Notes: generated from the sequence alone by a model not told the origin. A DNA stretch of 64,000 nucleotides from Balneolaceae bacterium (GCA_003561515.1 PWWL01000353.1:1-64000); one strand, 5' to 3'; shown: positions 16,656 to 26,544, counted from the stretch's first letter. Numbers and translations: made by a program.

Positions 16656-17318
16656 TCAGTCCTCCCATACATAGTCAAAAAGCATGATGCCTGCTGTAAT
16701 TGTGACGCCGCAATATCCGATCAGTGCAAACAGATCATTCAGCTCAGAGCCATCGGGTCCGTCAACGAGAGCAATTCTGGTAGTGCGTGTTAAAATGAGA
16801 AGCAGCGGAACCAGTAAGGGTATACAAAGTACGGAAAAAACCGCACCCTTTCGGTCGGCTTTTGCAATCATTGCGGATGTAAGCGTTGTTACCGAGGCAA
16901 TACCCGCAGCGCCAAAAAGGATGGAGGAAACAAGGTAGGCGGCATTTATAATCGGCAGATCCATCATCACCATGTAAAAGAAGAACGTAAATAGATGCAG
17001 AATCAGAAGAAACATGAAGTTATAGAGTAGTTTCCCTACGTATACATCGGTTGGCGCGGCGTTGAGCTGAAGCAAGTCCCAGGTTTTTTTTTCTGTTTCC
17101 TGAACGAACGAGCGCATCATGCCGGTCATCGCTGCAAAGAGTACGATAATCCAAACCAGGCCGCTTTTGGGTGTAGGGTCGAGTTGCTGTGCCCTGAGGG
17201 TAAATAAGACGAGAAGAAGTGCGGAACCGGTAAAAGCCAATAAAGTATTAATGGCATACTTTGTTCGAAGCTCTTGCGTGATCTCTTTTCGAAGTATGGT
17301 ATAGGAGGTGCGGATCAT
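16656..17318 (-). CDS. ccmB: Heme exporter protein B (ABC membrane subunit)
   Basis: 220 aa, six hydrophobic segments. The start LRKEITQELRTKYAINTLLAFT and the block AAMTGMMRSFVQETEKKTWDLLQLNA (given here in part) match CcmB. With CcmA it forms the ABC unit that acts with CcmC and CcmE in cytochrome c maturation. It is 10 kb from the ccmC-ccmD-ccmE-ccmF cluster and on the opposite strand, upstream of holB. ccmA is not in the window. The split layout is a local peculiarity. Confidence 0.9.
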   Translation of the reverse strand: MIRTSYTILRKEITQELRTKYAINTLLAFTGSALLLVLFTLRAQQLDPTPKSGLVWIIVLFAAMTGMMRSFVQETEKKTWDLLQLNAAPTDVYVGKLLYNFMFLLILHLFTFFFYMVMMDLPIINAAYLVSSILFGAAGIASVTTLTSAMIAKADRKGAVFSVLCIPLLVPLLLILTRTTRIALVDGPDGSELNDLFALIGYCGVTITAGIMLFDYVWED

Positions 17319-17457
17319 AAAATCAGGTTAAATCGTCGCATTTAAAGTACCAAAAAAAGCAGAGAGCTGAGGAAAGATTTAACCTTTTCTTTTTAAGAAA
17401 TTGCGAATAGCTCATTATATTGCACGATTGAGAAATACTGATTCTGAAAACCTATTT

Positions 17458-17928
17458 ATGAATATCTATTCACTCCTCGGCAGTTCAACCATTTTGGCAA
17501 ATCTAAAGGTTCAATCAAAAGATGAATTGCTTAATGAAATGATAGATTCTCTCGCCGATATGGTGAGCAGTGAGCAGCTCGATGAGATTAGAAAATCGGT
17601 TTTCGATCGGGAGGAGATAATGTCGACCGGGGTAGGCAAGAACCTGGCTATCCCTCATGGTAAAGTCAAATCAATTGAGCAGAACTATGCCAGTTTTGCA
17701 ATCTTAGACGAACCTATTGATTACGATTCGATTGACGGTGAGCCTGTTAAAATGGTTTTTTTGCTAGCCGGACCGGAGGCTAAAAACAGTACTCATATAA
17801 AACTTTTGAGCCGCATTTCGAGGCTTATGAACAGTACCGCATTCAGGGATGCACTTAATGAATGTGAAACAGCCGAACAGATTTACGAAGTGTTCCACAA
17901 AGAAGAGGAACGCTATTTCAGTAACTGA
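17458..17928 (+). CDS. PTS IIA domain protein (fructose/nitrogen type)
   Basis: 156 aa from the ATG at 17458; an upstream TTG at 17401 would add 19 residues absent from the family. The phosphorylatable histidine is H67 in AIPHGKV. The MSTGVGKNLA block and the VFLLAGPE strand are typical of EIIA-Fru/Ntr. No EIIB or EIIC partner is close, so a regulatory PtsN-like role is more likely than transport. It is 11 nt upstream of dacB. Confidence 0.88.
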   Translation: MNIYSLLGSSTILANLKVQSKDELLNEMIDSLADMVSSEQLDEIRKSVFDREEIMSTGVGKNLAIPHGKVKSIEQNYASFAILDEPIDYDSIDGEPVKMVFLLAGPEAKNSTHIKLLSRISRLMNSTAFRDALNECETAEQIYEVFHKEEERYFSN

Positions 17929-17939
17929 TCCCTTTCCAG

Positions 17940-19397
17940 ATGAAAATCCAATATGCAGTAAAACAGATACTCTGTGCCCTCTGCATTCTGCCTCTTTTTG
18001 CTGTTTGTGCCGAAGCTCAGGTATCATCGCAGATTGAACATGCCATCGAGAGCAGCCAGGCCCGCCATGCATTTTGGGCAGTCCAGGTTCGCGACAGCCT
18101 CGGAAATATTCTTGAGGACCTGAATGGCGACAAACTTGTAAGGCCGGCGTCGAACATGAAGCTGGTCAGCTCGGGTGCATTTCTTGAATATCTGGGCCCC
18201 GAATACACCTTTACAACCACATTATACGGCAGGGGTGAACAAGACGGTGACCGCTGGCGGGGTGACCTCATTATTAAAGGAAGCGGAGATCCATCCGTCA
18301 GTGGTGATTTTTTTGATGATCCTCTTTTTCTTTTTGAAAAGTGGTATCAGCTGTTCGATTCTCTGGGAATACGCCATATCGATGGCAATATCATTGCCTA
18401 CGAAGGCTTGTTTGATGATGTTCCGTATCCCCGAGGTTGGGAGTGGGACGACCTCTCATACTATTACGCTCCGGAAATTGGCGCGCTTTCATTTAACTCG
18501 AATGTGGTGAACCTGGAGGTAAGAGCCGATGGACCCGTGGGTTCCACTCCGTCAATCCAGTGGTTTCCGTTTAACACGCCTTACGTCGACTTTGTGAATG
18601 AGCAGGTGATAACACCCCGCACGGCCCGGTTTCATGAATCATATCGGCGCATTCTAGGCACAAACACAATTGTCTTAAGAAGTACGCTGCCTAGCGGTTA
18701 TTATGAAACGGAACCGCTATCAGTTATGGCTCCCGGACTCTATTTTATTGACACGTTCTCGCGATATCTTGCCAATGCAGGGATACAATTCAGGGGGCAG
18801 CTCCTCACCGAAGGCGACTTTTATGCATGGTCGGACCAAAATCTGCAGGTTTTGGATTCACACGTTTCCGGCCCACTTCATGAAATGGTAACCTGGTTAA
18901 ACCGGGAAAGCGACAATTTCGTGACTGAAATGCTTTCCAAGAAAATTGGCGCGGAACGCTACAATGTTCAGGGCACCACGGATCTCGGTCTTCAGATGAT
19001 TCGCGAGTTTATGCACTCTACCGGTTTCGATACGCTTGCCGTTACTTTGAGGGACGCATCCGGTATGGCACCGGCTACCCTGGTAAACGTATCAGATTTA
19101 AACAGATACCTTGTAAACATACAGGAGAAGCCGTGGTTCGATTATCTCTATAACTCACTATCGATCGGCGGAGTAAATGGAACCCTTGGTCACCGTTTCA
19201 GGGAAAGTTCGTTCAATGAGCGATTTTATGGTAAATCCGGTTTTGTATCGGGAGTGCGATCCTTAAGTGGCTATCTTGAAACTAAATCGGGGCAGCGACT
19301 TGCTGTCACCATTGTCACGAATAACTACGCTGTTCGGACTGCCAATGTAGACTGGGTGCACGAACGCATTCTTGAGTATGTATTCAACAGCTATTGA
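17940..19397 (+). CDS. dacB: D-alanyl-D-alanine carboxypeptidase/endopeptidase, PBP4 type
   Basis: 485 aa with a cleavable signal peptide (about 1-26, ending AEA). The penicillin-binding triad is complete: S71-x-x-K74 in RPASNMKL, SDN in NRESDNFVTE and KSG in FYGKSGF. The domain of about 170 residues inserted after SxxK is characteristic of class C PBP4. It acts in the periplasm, trimming or cutting cross-linked peptidoglycan. It sits between a PTS IIA gene (11 nt) and an NtrC-type regulator gene (12 nt), probably in one operon. Confidence 0.93.
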   Translation: MKIQYAVKQILCALCILPLFAVCAEAQVSSQIEHAIESSQARHAFWAVQVRDSLGNILEDLNGDKLVRPASNMKLVSSGAFLEYLGPEYTFTTTLYGRGEQDGDRWRGDLIIKGSGDPSVSGDFFDDPLFLFEKWYQLFDSLGIRHIDGNIIAYEGLFDDVPYPRGWEWDDLSYYYAPEIGALSFNSNVVNLEVRADGPVGSTPSIQWFPFNTPYVDFVNEQVITPRTARFHESYRRILGTNTIVLRSTLPSGYYETEPLSVMAPGLYFIDTFSRYLANAGIQFRGQLLTEGDFYAWSDQNLQVLDSHVSGPLHEMVTWLNRESDNFVTEMLSKKIGAERYNVQGTTDLGLQMIREFMHSTGFDTLAVTLRDASGMAPATLVNVSDLNRYLVNIQEKPWFDYLYNSLSIGGVNGTLGHRFRESSFNERFYGKSGFVSGVRSLSGYLETKSGQRLAVTIVTNNYAVRTANVDWVHERILEYVFNSY

Positions 19398-19409
19398 TAC
19401 CTGATAACC

Positions 19410-20780
19410 ATGCCTGAAAAGCCGCAGATATTGATTACAGATGATGAAAAGAGCATCCGCAATATTCTGCGCGACATACTTGAGTTCGAGAAGTATAGGG
19501 TGGTTGAGGCGGAGAATGGGGAAGAGGCACTCCAAATAACTGAAATCAAGGAGATTGACCTTGTTATTCTTGACATCAAAATGAAAGGGATGGACGGAAT
19601 TGAAGTTCTGGAAAAGCTGAAAGAGAGACAACCGGAGCTTCCTGTAATCATGATTTCGGGACACGGCACCATTCAAATCGCGGTAGATGCTACACGGAAA
19701 GGTGCCTATGATTTTATTGAGAAACCTCCGGATTTGAACCGCCTTCTTATCACCGTACGGAATGCGCTCAATTCGAGTGAGTTAATACGGGAGAATCGCC
19801 AGATGCGCACCGAGCTACACGGTGCTAAGGATATAATGGGGAATAGCCCGGTAATTACTCAAATTAAAAAAACGATTGATAAAATTGCCCCAAGCAGCAG
19901 CCGGGTATTGATTACAGGTGAAAACGGCACGGGAAAAGAGCTGGTTGCCCGATCTATCCATAATTTGAGTAAGCGTGCATCCAAACGTTTTGTGGACGTG
20001 AACTGCGCCGCGATACCATCTGAACTCCTTGAAAGTGAACTATTTGGACATGAGAAAGGAGCCTTTACCGGAGCATCGGAGCGCAGAATTGGCAAGTTTG
20101 AACTGGCTGATGGCGGTACCCTGTTCCTGGACGAGATTGGCGATATGAGCCACGACGCGCAGGCAAAAGTGCTTCGGGCCCTGCAGGAAAACCAAATTAT
20201 CCGGGTAGGAGGATCAGAAACCATTGATGTGGATGTAAGAATCATTTCTGCAACAAACAAAGATTTGCAGTCCGAAATTGATAAATCAAATTTCAGAGAA
20301 GACTTGTTTCACCGCTTGAGTGTGATTCCCATCCATCTGCCGCCGTTGCGTGAACGAAAGGAAGATATACCCGTACTGGCAAAAGCATTCCTGGAGCGGT
20401 TGGGAAAAAACGACATTGTTTTTGCCGGTAAAACATTTTCCGATGACGCCCTTAAACTATTATCAGAGCAGCAATGGACCGGTAATATCCGCGAACTTCA
20501 AAACGTGGTTGAACGTCTATCTCTGCTGTCACCCGGTGATGAAATTAAAGTTCGTGACGTAGAGCAGCTGGTGGTGAACCGCAAGTCATCAAAGAAAGTC
20601 ATGAACGAGCTGATTGATGAGATCGAAACCTTCCAGGAGTACAAAGAAGAAGCTGAACGTCTCTTTTTGCTGAAGAAACTCGAAAAGTACGACTGGAATG
20701 TATCAGCCACCGCCGACGCCATCGACATCCAGCGAAGCCACATCTATAACAAGATGAAGAAGTATGACATTGAAAGATAG
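19410..20780 (+). CDS. Sigma-54-dependent NtrC-family response regulator
   Basis: 456 aa with three domains. The receiver (about 5-120) has acidic D11/D12 and phospho-acceptor D55 in LVILDIK. The AAA+ domain has Walker A GENGTGKE (170-177), the sigma-54 contact loop GAFTGA (217-222) and Walker B FLDEIGD. The C-terminal Fis-type helix-turn-helix is NVSATADAIDIQRSHIY (about 432-448). It activates sigma-54 promoters when phosphorylated. No sensor kinase is adjacent. Its position directly after dacB suggests envelope or starvation signals, but that is inference. Confidence 0.95.
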   Translation: MPEKPQILITDDEKSIRNILRDILEFEKYRVVEAENGEEALQITEIKEIDLVILDIKMKGMDGIEVLEKLKERQPELPVIMISGHGTIQIAVDATRKGAYDFIEKPPDLNRLLITVRNALNSSELIRENRQMRTELHGAKDIMGNSPVITQIKKTIDKIAPSSSRVLITGENGTGKELVARSIHNLSKRASKRFVDVNCAAIPSELLESELFGHEKGAFTGASERRIGKFELADGGTLFLDEIGDMSHDAQAKVLRALQENQIIRVGGSETIDVDVRIISATNKDLQSEIDKSNFREDLFHRLSVIPIHLPPLRERKEDIPVLAKAFLERLGKNDIVFAGKTFSDDALKLLSEQQWTGNIRELQNVVERLSLLSPGDEIKVRDVEQLVVNRKSSKKVMNELIDEIETFQEYKEEAERLFLLKKLEKYDWNVSATADAIDIQRSHIYNKMKKYDIER

Positions 20781-20850
20781 ATTTATGATTTAGAAACTAT
20801 TAAATATAGATAAATATTTGATAAATATACACATGTGTTTAATTATTATT

Positions 20851-20895
20851 GCACCTTACACCTTACACCTTGCACCTTGAACCTTGAACCTGAAA
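20851..20895 (+). repeat. Short degenerate heptanucleotide tandem repeat
   Basis: Six to seven tandem copies of a CACCTTA/CACCTTG/AACCTTG heptamer, drifting along their length, end about 8 nt before the folD ATG. Units differ at the first and last positions. The array lies in the 5' untranslated region, so copy-number change could alter folD expression. Confidence 0.7.
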
Positions 20896-20902
20896 CCAGC
20901 AA

Positions 20903-21793
20903 ATGAGCGCACAGATTATAGATGGCAAAAAAGTAGCCGGTGAACTGAAATTACAGATCCGGGAGGATGTTGAGAATTGGGTGAAAGCCGGGAACCGGCG
21001 GCCTTTTCTGAAAGTACTGCAGGTGGGCACTGATCCGGCGTCAACGGCGTACATCGGTGCCAAGACACGATCTTGCAATGAAGTGGGAATTGACACGGAT
21101 ACCACTCACCTTCCTGACACGGTTTCTGCCAAAGAGTTAAAGTCCGTCATCAAATCATTTAATGAAAATGATGGTATCGACGGCATCCTGGTTCAGCTTC
21201 CGCTGCCATCTCATCTTTCATCCCATGACGTGATTGAAAGTATTGACCATCGAAAAGACGTTGATGGCTTTCACCCTATGAATGTGGGGAGGCTTGCGGT
21301 TGACCAGCCGACATTTAAATCATGCACGCCTGCAGGCATTTTTGAACTTTTCAAATACTACAGCATTCCCACCAAGGGGAAGCATGCTGTTGTTGTTGGA
21401 GCCAGTAATATCGTGGGTACACCAATGTCGGTAATGCTATCCCGTGAAAGTTCAACCGGGAAGGCAACTACCACCATATGCCACAAATATACTCGCGACA
21501 TTACCGTACACACCATTGCTGCCGATATTCTTGTTGTAGCTGCCGGACAGCCTAACCTGATCAAAGCAGAGATGGTGAAAGAGGGAGCTGTTGTGATTGA
21601 TGTTGGAATTAACCGCGTAGCGGACGAAACCAGAGAAAGGGGATATAAACTTGTGGGAGACTGTGATTTTGAGGGGCTCAAACAGAAAGTTAGCTGGATT
21701 ACCCCGGTTCCTGGCGGAGTGGGACCGATGACGGTTGCAATGCTGATGAAAAATACATTGCTTGCTGCCAAGAAATCGATCTATCCGGATTAA
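20903..21793 (+). CDS. folD: Bifunctional methylenetetrahydrofolate dehydrogenase/cyclohydrolase
   Basis: 296 aa, normal size. The substrate-site motif DPASTAYIGAKTRSC (44-58), GILVQLPLPSHL and the C-terminal PVPGGVGPMTVAML signature are all present; VVGASNIVGTP is the NADP-binding loop. The cytoplasmic enzyme interconverts methylene-, methenyl- and 10-formyl-tetrahydrofolate for purine and formyl-Met synthesis. It lies 122 nt after the NtrC-type gene, with a heptamer array in between. Confidence 0.97.
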   Translation: MSAQIIDGKKVAGELKLQIREDVENWVKAGNRRPFLKVLQVGTDPASTAYIGAKTRSCNEVGIDTDTTHLPDTVSAKELKSVIKSFNENDGIDGILVQLPLPSHLSSHDVIESIDHRKDVDGFHPMNVGRLAVDQPTFKSCTPAGIFELFKYYSIPTKGKHAVVVGASNIVGTPMSVMLSRESSTGKATTTICHKYTRDITVHTIAADILVVAAGQPNLIKAEMVKEGAVVIDVGINRVADETRERGYKLVGDCDFEGLKQKVSWITPVPGGVGPMTVAMLMKNTLLAAKKSIYPD

Positions 21794-21819
21794 CAAGGCA
21801 ATTCAACTGAATTTGATTT

Positions 21820-22479
21820 ATGAAGTCTGTGCTGACATCTATACTGTTCCTGTTTATGATTGTCCTGGCGGATACAGGAAATGTAATGGCACAAAATGAT
21901 CCGGATCCTGCCGGCGCATTTATCCGGTCGCTTGCTGTACCCGGTTGGGGCCATTTTTACACGGGAAGCGATCATCGTACGAGGGGAGGAGTTCATCTGG
22001 GCACAGACCTTGTTCTTATTGGAACTCTCTTCGGTTTTAACGCTCGGGCCATAAACCTTAAGGAGCATTACACTACGCTATCAAATCTCAGGGCAGGGGT
22101 GGACATCAGCGGTCGCGATCGTTCGTTCCAACTGGCAGTTGGAGATTTCCTTTCACTTCAGGAGTACAACGATTTTCAGCTGCGAACCAGAAATTGGAAT
22201 CGCCTCATTGAAGATATTCCCCCGAATCGCTGGTCGTGGGACAGTAATGACGACAGGATTCGATATCGGCAGCTCAGATCCAGCCGTGATCGTATTCGAA
22301 ATCAGCTGCCTGCCATTGCTGCCCTTATGGCAGTGAATAGAGTGATTAGCGGTATCAGTGCATACAATAGGGCTGGAAACGAACAAAACAGAGCCGGTTT
22401 ATCGATGATAGGTATACTACCTGTGCAAAATGATTTCACCATAACCGGTTCTGTTGCAGTGGTTAGTATAAATTTTTAA
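21820..22479 (+). CDS. DUF5683-like exported protein
   Basis: 219 aa with a signal peptide (about 1-25, ending VMA). The block IRSLAVPGWGHFYTGS (35-50), followed by a hydrophobic helix TDLVLIGTLFGF, is the DUF5683-type PGxGxxYxG motif. A second hydrophobic stretch is near 165-185, and the C terminus ends in alternating beta-like residues with terminal F, as in outer-membrane-associated proteins. The function is unknown. It follows folD by 26 nt and faces the DUF5723 gene. Confidence 0.65.
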   Translation: MKSVLTSILFLFMIVLADTGNVMAQNDPDPAGAFIRSLAVPGWGHFYTGSDHRTRGGVHLGTDLVLIGTLFGFNARAINLKEHYTTLSNLRAGVDISGRDRSFQLAVGDFLSLQEYNDFQLRTRNWNRLIEDIPPNRWSWDSNDDRIRYRQLRSSRDRIRNQLPAIAALMAVNRVISGISAYNRAGNEQNRAGLSMIGILPVQNDFTITGSVAVVSINF

Positions 22480-22619
22480 GAAAATTTCTCTTCGAAACTC
22501 ACTTCGGTTTAGAATTCATTTAGTAGTGTACCTGTTTGCCAAAGGAATCATTTTGTGAGAAGGGGGAACTGTGAGACCTCCGATACTTGAATCAAATTCA
22601 CATACAGAGAGAAATCAGA

Positions 22620-24182
22620 TCAAAAGTGAAAGACCAAGCCCGACCAAGCCATACCTATGCCGGCACCGTTCTTTCGGGATGAAGCAGTTGTGGCAGCCCC
22701 GATACTAAACTCAAAGTTTCTCAATTCAATCCCTGTACCGACATGCCATGTGGTGCTGTAAAGTCCGCCGGTACGATACCCAGCCCGCAACGGAATACGG
22801 TTAAAAAATCTGTATTCTGTACCCATGGACAAGTGCGGCCTGAGGCTGTTTGTTCCCCGGCTATTCAATCCGATCCCAGCATCTGCGGCAACGGCAAACC
22901 TTCCAAGCTTTAATTGACTGCCGAGCCTCAGCATGGTTGGCAAACCGACCGAATGTCTGTTTTTAGTAACTGTTCTGAAATCGCCATAGATATCGCTCCC
23001 AATACTGTCTCTTAGCACCGACTCAAAATAATCACTCTCGTCACCATCGAACTGTTCGTCGATGATCTCACGGTCGTAGCTGAATCCCTGCCACTCGAGG
23101 ATATTATCGGCGGTAAATGTGCGTGCACGGTCAGAAAACATTAGTGATCCAAGGTCGGTAAGTGACAAGCCAACGGTGAGTGATTTTTTGCCGCGAAATA
23201 TGCCCAGATCTGATAAGGCTTTGTCACTGAATTCCATTTCCGCGTTTACCCCCAAATCTAAACCCAGAGAGAAGCCCCGAATACCCCTGAAGTCGTTTAC
23301 ATCGGGATCTAGGTAGTCATTCAAATCGGGTTCTAGGCCGGCCACGCGGTCGCGGTTATACTCCTCGAGCCGGGATGCGCGCTTGCCCGCTGTGTCAAGC
23401 CGATAGACAAAGTCGTGTATGATTTCACCGCCTCTTTCTTCTGTTGCACCTAAAATTGTTAAGTCTGACTGAAGCAAAAAGGAGGTGTAATCGTTTGAGA
23501 AAGTAAGTTTTGGTGCAGCTCCAACATAGATTCGGAGGTTCTTAGCAAACCCAAATAGACCGGTATTCTGATAAATGACGCGTGCATATCCAATCGACCA
23601 TTCATTCCATGCGTAGTATTCATTCAAGGTATTTACGGCCGCCGGTGTACTGAAATAGTCGGAGTCAAGTCCCCTGAAAAGGAGATCGGCAAATGCCCGT
23701 GAAACTTCGGCTTTACCGGCAACTCGAACCCTGTACGCAAAGCTCAGGGTCCAATTGTCGCCTCGATAGACTGATCCGAATGGAACAACTCCAACATCCA
23801 TGGCCACTGAACTTACGTTGGCGGGAGATGACCCAAACCATTCATTCATCAGACTTTCCCGTACATCACCCTCAATTACAAACCCGCTGGTGAGGTATTC
23901 ATTATAAGCGGAGATATTTACCAAACTGCCTCCGGTATGTGCATAAAGACCTCCTACAACTCCAATCGTAATTTTTGGCCTTGTATCATGATTGAGCATC
24001 AGGTTAGCAGGATTCACAAAATTGGCGTGATAGAGATCTTGATAGGCTGTACCGCCGCCGCCAAGTGCCCAATTCCAGGCAGTAAGATGAGATGACTGGG
24101 CAGAAAGTTTACAAACTGAGAGCACGAAAATGAACAGTATCATCACAGATGTTGAGGCGATATGCAGCAGAATCCTCTTCAT
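22620..24182 (-). CDS. DUF5723-type outer-membrane beta-barrel protein
   Basis: 520 aa. It has a signal peptide (about 1-28), then LGGGGTAYQDLYHANFVNPANL (in part), the N-terminal pattern of PorV/FadL-like Bacteroidota barrels of the DUF5723 family. Many amphipathic strands with aromatic girdles follow, and the C terminus is WSGLVFHF, ending in Phe as outer-membrane barrels do. It starts 1 nt after the stop of a 751-aa lipoprotein gene, so the two are almost certainly translated together and may work as a complex at the cell surface. The cargo or substrate is unknown. Confidence 0.8.
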   Translation of the reverse strand: MKRILLHIASTSVMILFIFVLSVCKLSAQSSHLTAWNWALGGGGTAYQDLYHANFVNPANLMLNHDTRPKITIGVVGGLYAHTGGSLVNISAYNEYLTSGFVIEGDVRESLMNEWFGSSPANVSSVAMDVGVVPFGSVYRGDNWTLSFAYRVRVAGKAEVSRAFADLLFRGLDSDYFSTPAAVNTLNEYYAWNEWSIGYARVIYQNTGLFGFAKNLRIYVGAAPKLTFSNDYTSFLLQSDLTILGATEERGGEIIHDFVYRLDTAGKRASRLEEYNRDRVAGLEPDLNDYLDPDVNDFRGIRGFSLGLDLGVNAEMEFSDKALSDLGIFRGKKSLTVGLSLTDLGSLMFSDRARTFTADNILEWQGFSYDREIIDEQFDGDESDYFESVLRDSIGSDIYGDFRTVTKNRHSVGLPTMLRLGSQLKLGRFAVAADAGIGLNSRGTNSLRPHLSMGTEYRFFNRIPLRAGYRTGGLYSTTWHVGTGIELRNFEFSIGAATTASSRKNGAGIGMAWSGLVFHF

Positions 24183-24183
24183 G

Positions 24184-26439
24184 TCAGTTCACGCTGTTTA
24201 GAATTTTGAAGCTGCCATTAATGCTAATGGTCACATCATCAGTTTCACGAATCCTTACTTCACCAGCGGATGCCGACTGTATTCGGGCATTGATCCGGAT
24301 GTCACGCGTGAGGTAGAGGACGTCGAGCTGTGCCCTTGAAAGTTGTATCGCGGAGTTGCCAGCCGCAGTTTCTGCTGAGATTCCCGATTTATCAACACCA
24401 GCTGCACCGAAATTGAATTCAGGCTGGTCGGGGAGCGGCAATGTTGTTAGTGATGAACCTTCTTCATCTAGAAATTCGAGTTCGAGCGAAAATCCGAGTG
24501 GAATATTATTGAAGTACTGTATAATGAGCGATCCTTCTTCAATCAGCGCGTCATCATCGGGTGAGGGCAGATTGCCCAGATCTCTTGAGGTTGTATCGGT
24601 ATACGCAGCATTTTCTGCCTTGATAGCCAACGGTACATTTAATTCAATTTCGGGTTCGAAGTTGAAGGGAACGCGTACCGTGCCTTCTATCTGCTCATTA
24701 TTTACCACTGCAACCCCGATAAACCTTATTTCTACCGGCAGTCGGCTAAAAAACTCATTGATTCCTGAATTTTCACTGTCAAAGACCACCATGCCGAAGC
24801 TGTCGCGATTGATCCGGAATTTGATCAGATCATTCAGCGGTATCGGATCCCCGTCAATCCTGAGCACCTCGGCAGGCTGAAAATTGGTAACTGTTTTTTC
24901 ATTGAGACCCTGCAAAAAAAACCGGTTGCCATCGGCGTCGATACCCATAAATGCCGCTGTAATTTCAACCGGGATATCAATATTGGTGGTATAGTTAAGG
25001 TTTAGTGAGGCTCGCGTAAATTCGATACCGTTGATCCGGGAGGAAAGGTCGGCAAGGCCTTCAATCTCAATCAGTTCAGATTCATTCTCATTGGTCAGGT
25101 CAATAAACCCGGGAGTAGCACTGTCGTTGTTATTCAGGAACAGCTGCTGTCTTGCAGTTACACCAAAAGCTTCTGTAACCTGAAGATTTTCGATGGAAAT
25201 GGTTGCTTCTATACCATCGGTTTCACGAATAGTGCGGATGCTTCCCTCATCGGTTTGGGTGTTTTCAGAAACTGCAAAGATGTTGTAATCAATTCGATTA
25301 TCCAGTGCATAAAGCCTGGTGCCCGACAGGTTGATTATACTTGAAACGGGGGAGGATAGATTTCGAATAATGGCATTTTCATCGGAAAATTCAATGATCA
25401 GAGAATCACCCTCAGCGAACTCCGGACCCTGTCGAATGTCGGGAAATGAGAGTATAAAAGACACGATATCCACGTCTACAGTGCTGGTCAACACCTCAAT
25501 CGAAATGGTTCCAGAACCAAATTCCGTGTAGTGATCGTCAGTTAGGAAGCGAAATTCATCATCAGAAAAATCAAACGAGTTGCTCATCTCAAACTGTTGT
25601 GAAGGAATTTGTGCTATGATTTCGGAGGCAATCAGATTCCGGCCCTGCAGATCATTTACAACAAGGTTTCCGGCATCTCCCTGCATCTGTTGTTCCGGCC
25701 AGGAGATTTCAACACTCACGCTGAGGTTCTCAAGTACAACTTCGGGATCAGTGTTGGGATCCTCAACAATCACTATTTCACCGCTCCTCACTGTCTCTTG
25801 GTTGAAATCAAAAAACTGGAGACTGCCTACAAACGCTGTGCCGCTGAAAAGCTCAAGGTTCAGTTCATCGATATTGAACCCAAGTTCGTTCCGAAGGGAA
25901 ATTTCGATGCTTCCATCCCTGATGGTCGCAGATTCAAAGTAGTCGGTATCGAGGGGAATTGAGACCGGCGTTGGTGACTGTGCCGCCGGAATAGTCTCAC
26001 CGGGCTCAGGGGCAACTCCAACTCCAGTCAGATCATCAAAACCTGCCGAGCCAATATTGCCATCGGCATCCTGAGAAGAGAAGTCTTCGATTACGATTTC
26101 ACCAATCTCGGTTTCGAAGAAAACAGGATCAATTTGCAGATCGGGTACTACGTCATCGAGTTCATCGAATGTAAGAGACTCTTGTCTTACAATCGTTACT
26201 ACGCGGTCGGCGTCTGATGAGAATAGATTCTGAAGATCTTCCGAGGTTGTATCGATCAGTGCATTGCTTCCACCGAGAAACTGAAAATTGCTTTCTGCAA
26301 TTAAAGGAGCATCAATCTTGTGCGAGAGTGTAAAGTCAGGACTTTTGGGCAGCTCACACTGCGTCAAAACCAAAAGAGCTGCGAGTGCAAGGAGAGAGGT
26401 TGGTATAAGATTTTTTATTTCTGAGTGTAAAAACCACAT
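24184..26439 (-). CDS. Large beta-rich lipoprotein paired with an outer-membrane barrel
   Basis: 751 aa. A hydrophobic N terminus ends in the lipobox LVLTQC (about 23-28). The rest is acidic, rich in Asp, Glu, Asn, Ile and Leu, and low in Cys and Trp, with repeated stretches such as DGSIEISLRNELGF and INLSGTRLYALDNRIDY that look like consecutive beta-sandwich modules. I recognise no enzyme motif. Its stop is 1 nt before the start of the DUF5723 barrel gene. The likely site is the outer membrane. The function is unknown; an adhesin-like or accessory role is speculation. Confidence 0.75.
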   Translation of the reverse strand: MWFLHSEIKNLIPTSLLALAALLVLTQCELPKSPDFTLSHKIDAPLIAESNFQFLGGSNALIDTTSEDLQNLFSSDADRVVTIVRQESLTFDELDDVVPDLQIDPVFFETEIGEIVIEDFSSQDADGNIGSAGFDDLTGVGVAPEPGETIPAAQSPTPVSIPLDTDYFESATIRDGSIEISLRNELGFNIDELNLELFSGTAFVGSLQFFDFNQETVRSGEIVIVEDPNTDPEVVLENLSVSVEISWPEQQMQGDAGNLVVNDLQGRNLIASEIIAQIPSQQFEMSNSFDFSDDEFRFLTDDHYTEFGSGTISIEVLTSTVDVDIVSFILSFPDIRQGPEFAEGDSLIIEFSDENAIIRNLSSPVSSIINLSGTRLYALDNRIDYNIFAVSENTQTDEGSIRTIRETDGIEATISIENLQVTEAFGVTARQQLFLNNNDSATPGFIDLTNENESELIEIEGLADLSSRINGIEFTRASLNLNYTTNIDIPVEITAAFMGIDADGNRFFLQGLNEKTVTNFQPAEVLRIDGDPIPLNDLIKFRINRDSFGMVVFDSENSGINEFFSRLPVEIRFIGVAVVNNEQIEGTVRVPFNFEPEIELNVPLAIKAENAAYTDTTSRDLGNLPSPDDDALIEEGSLIIQYFNNIPLGFSLELEFLDEEGSSLTTLPLPDQPEFNFGAAGVDKSGISAETAAGNSAIQLSRAQLDVLYLTRDIRINARIQSASAGEVRIRETDDVTISINGSFKILNSVN

Positions 26440-26544
26440 CGTGGGTTGATTCGTCTGAAGATTTGAACATCATCGATGATAGCGAAGTAGCTACCTAAAA
26501 GATACTTCGGTTATCGAAGCGTTACGCACAATTCTTTAGCAAAA

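Noticed and set aside
16649-16678. Longer start of holB
   Set aside because: It would overlap ccmB; ATG 16648 has a GGGAGGA site and the family-typical start.
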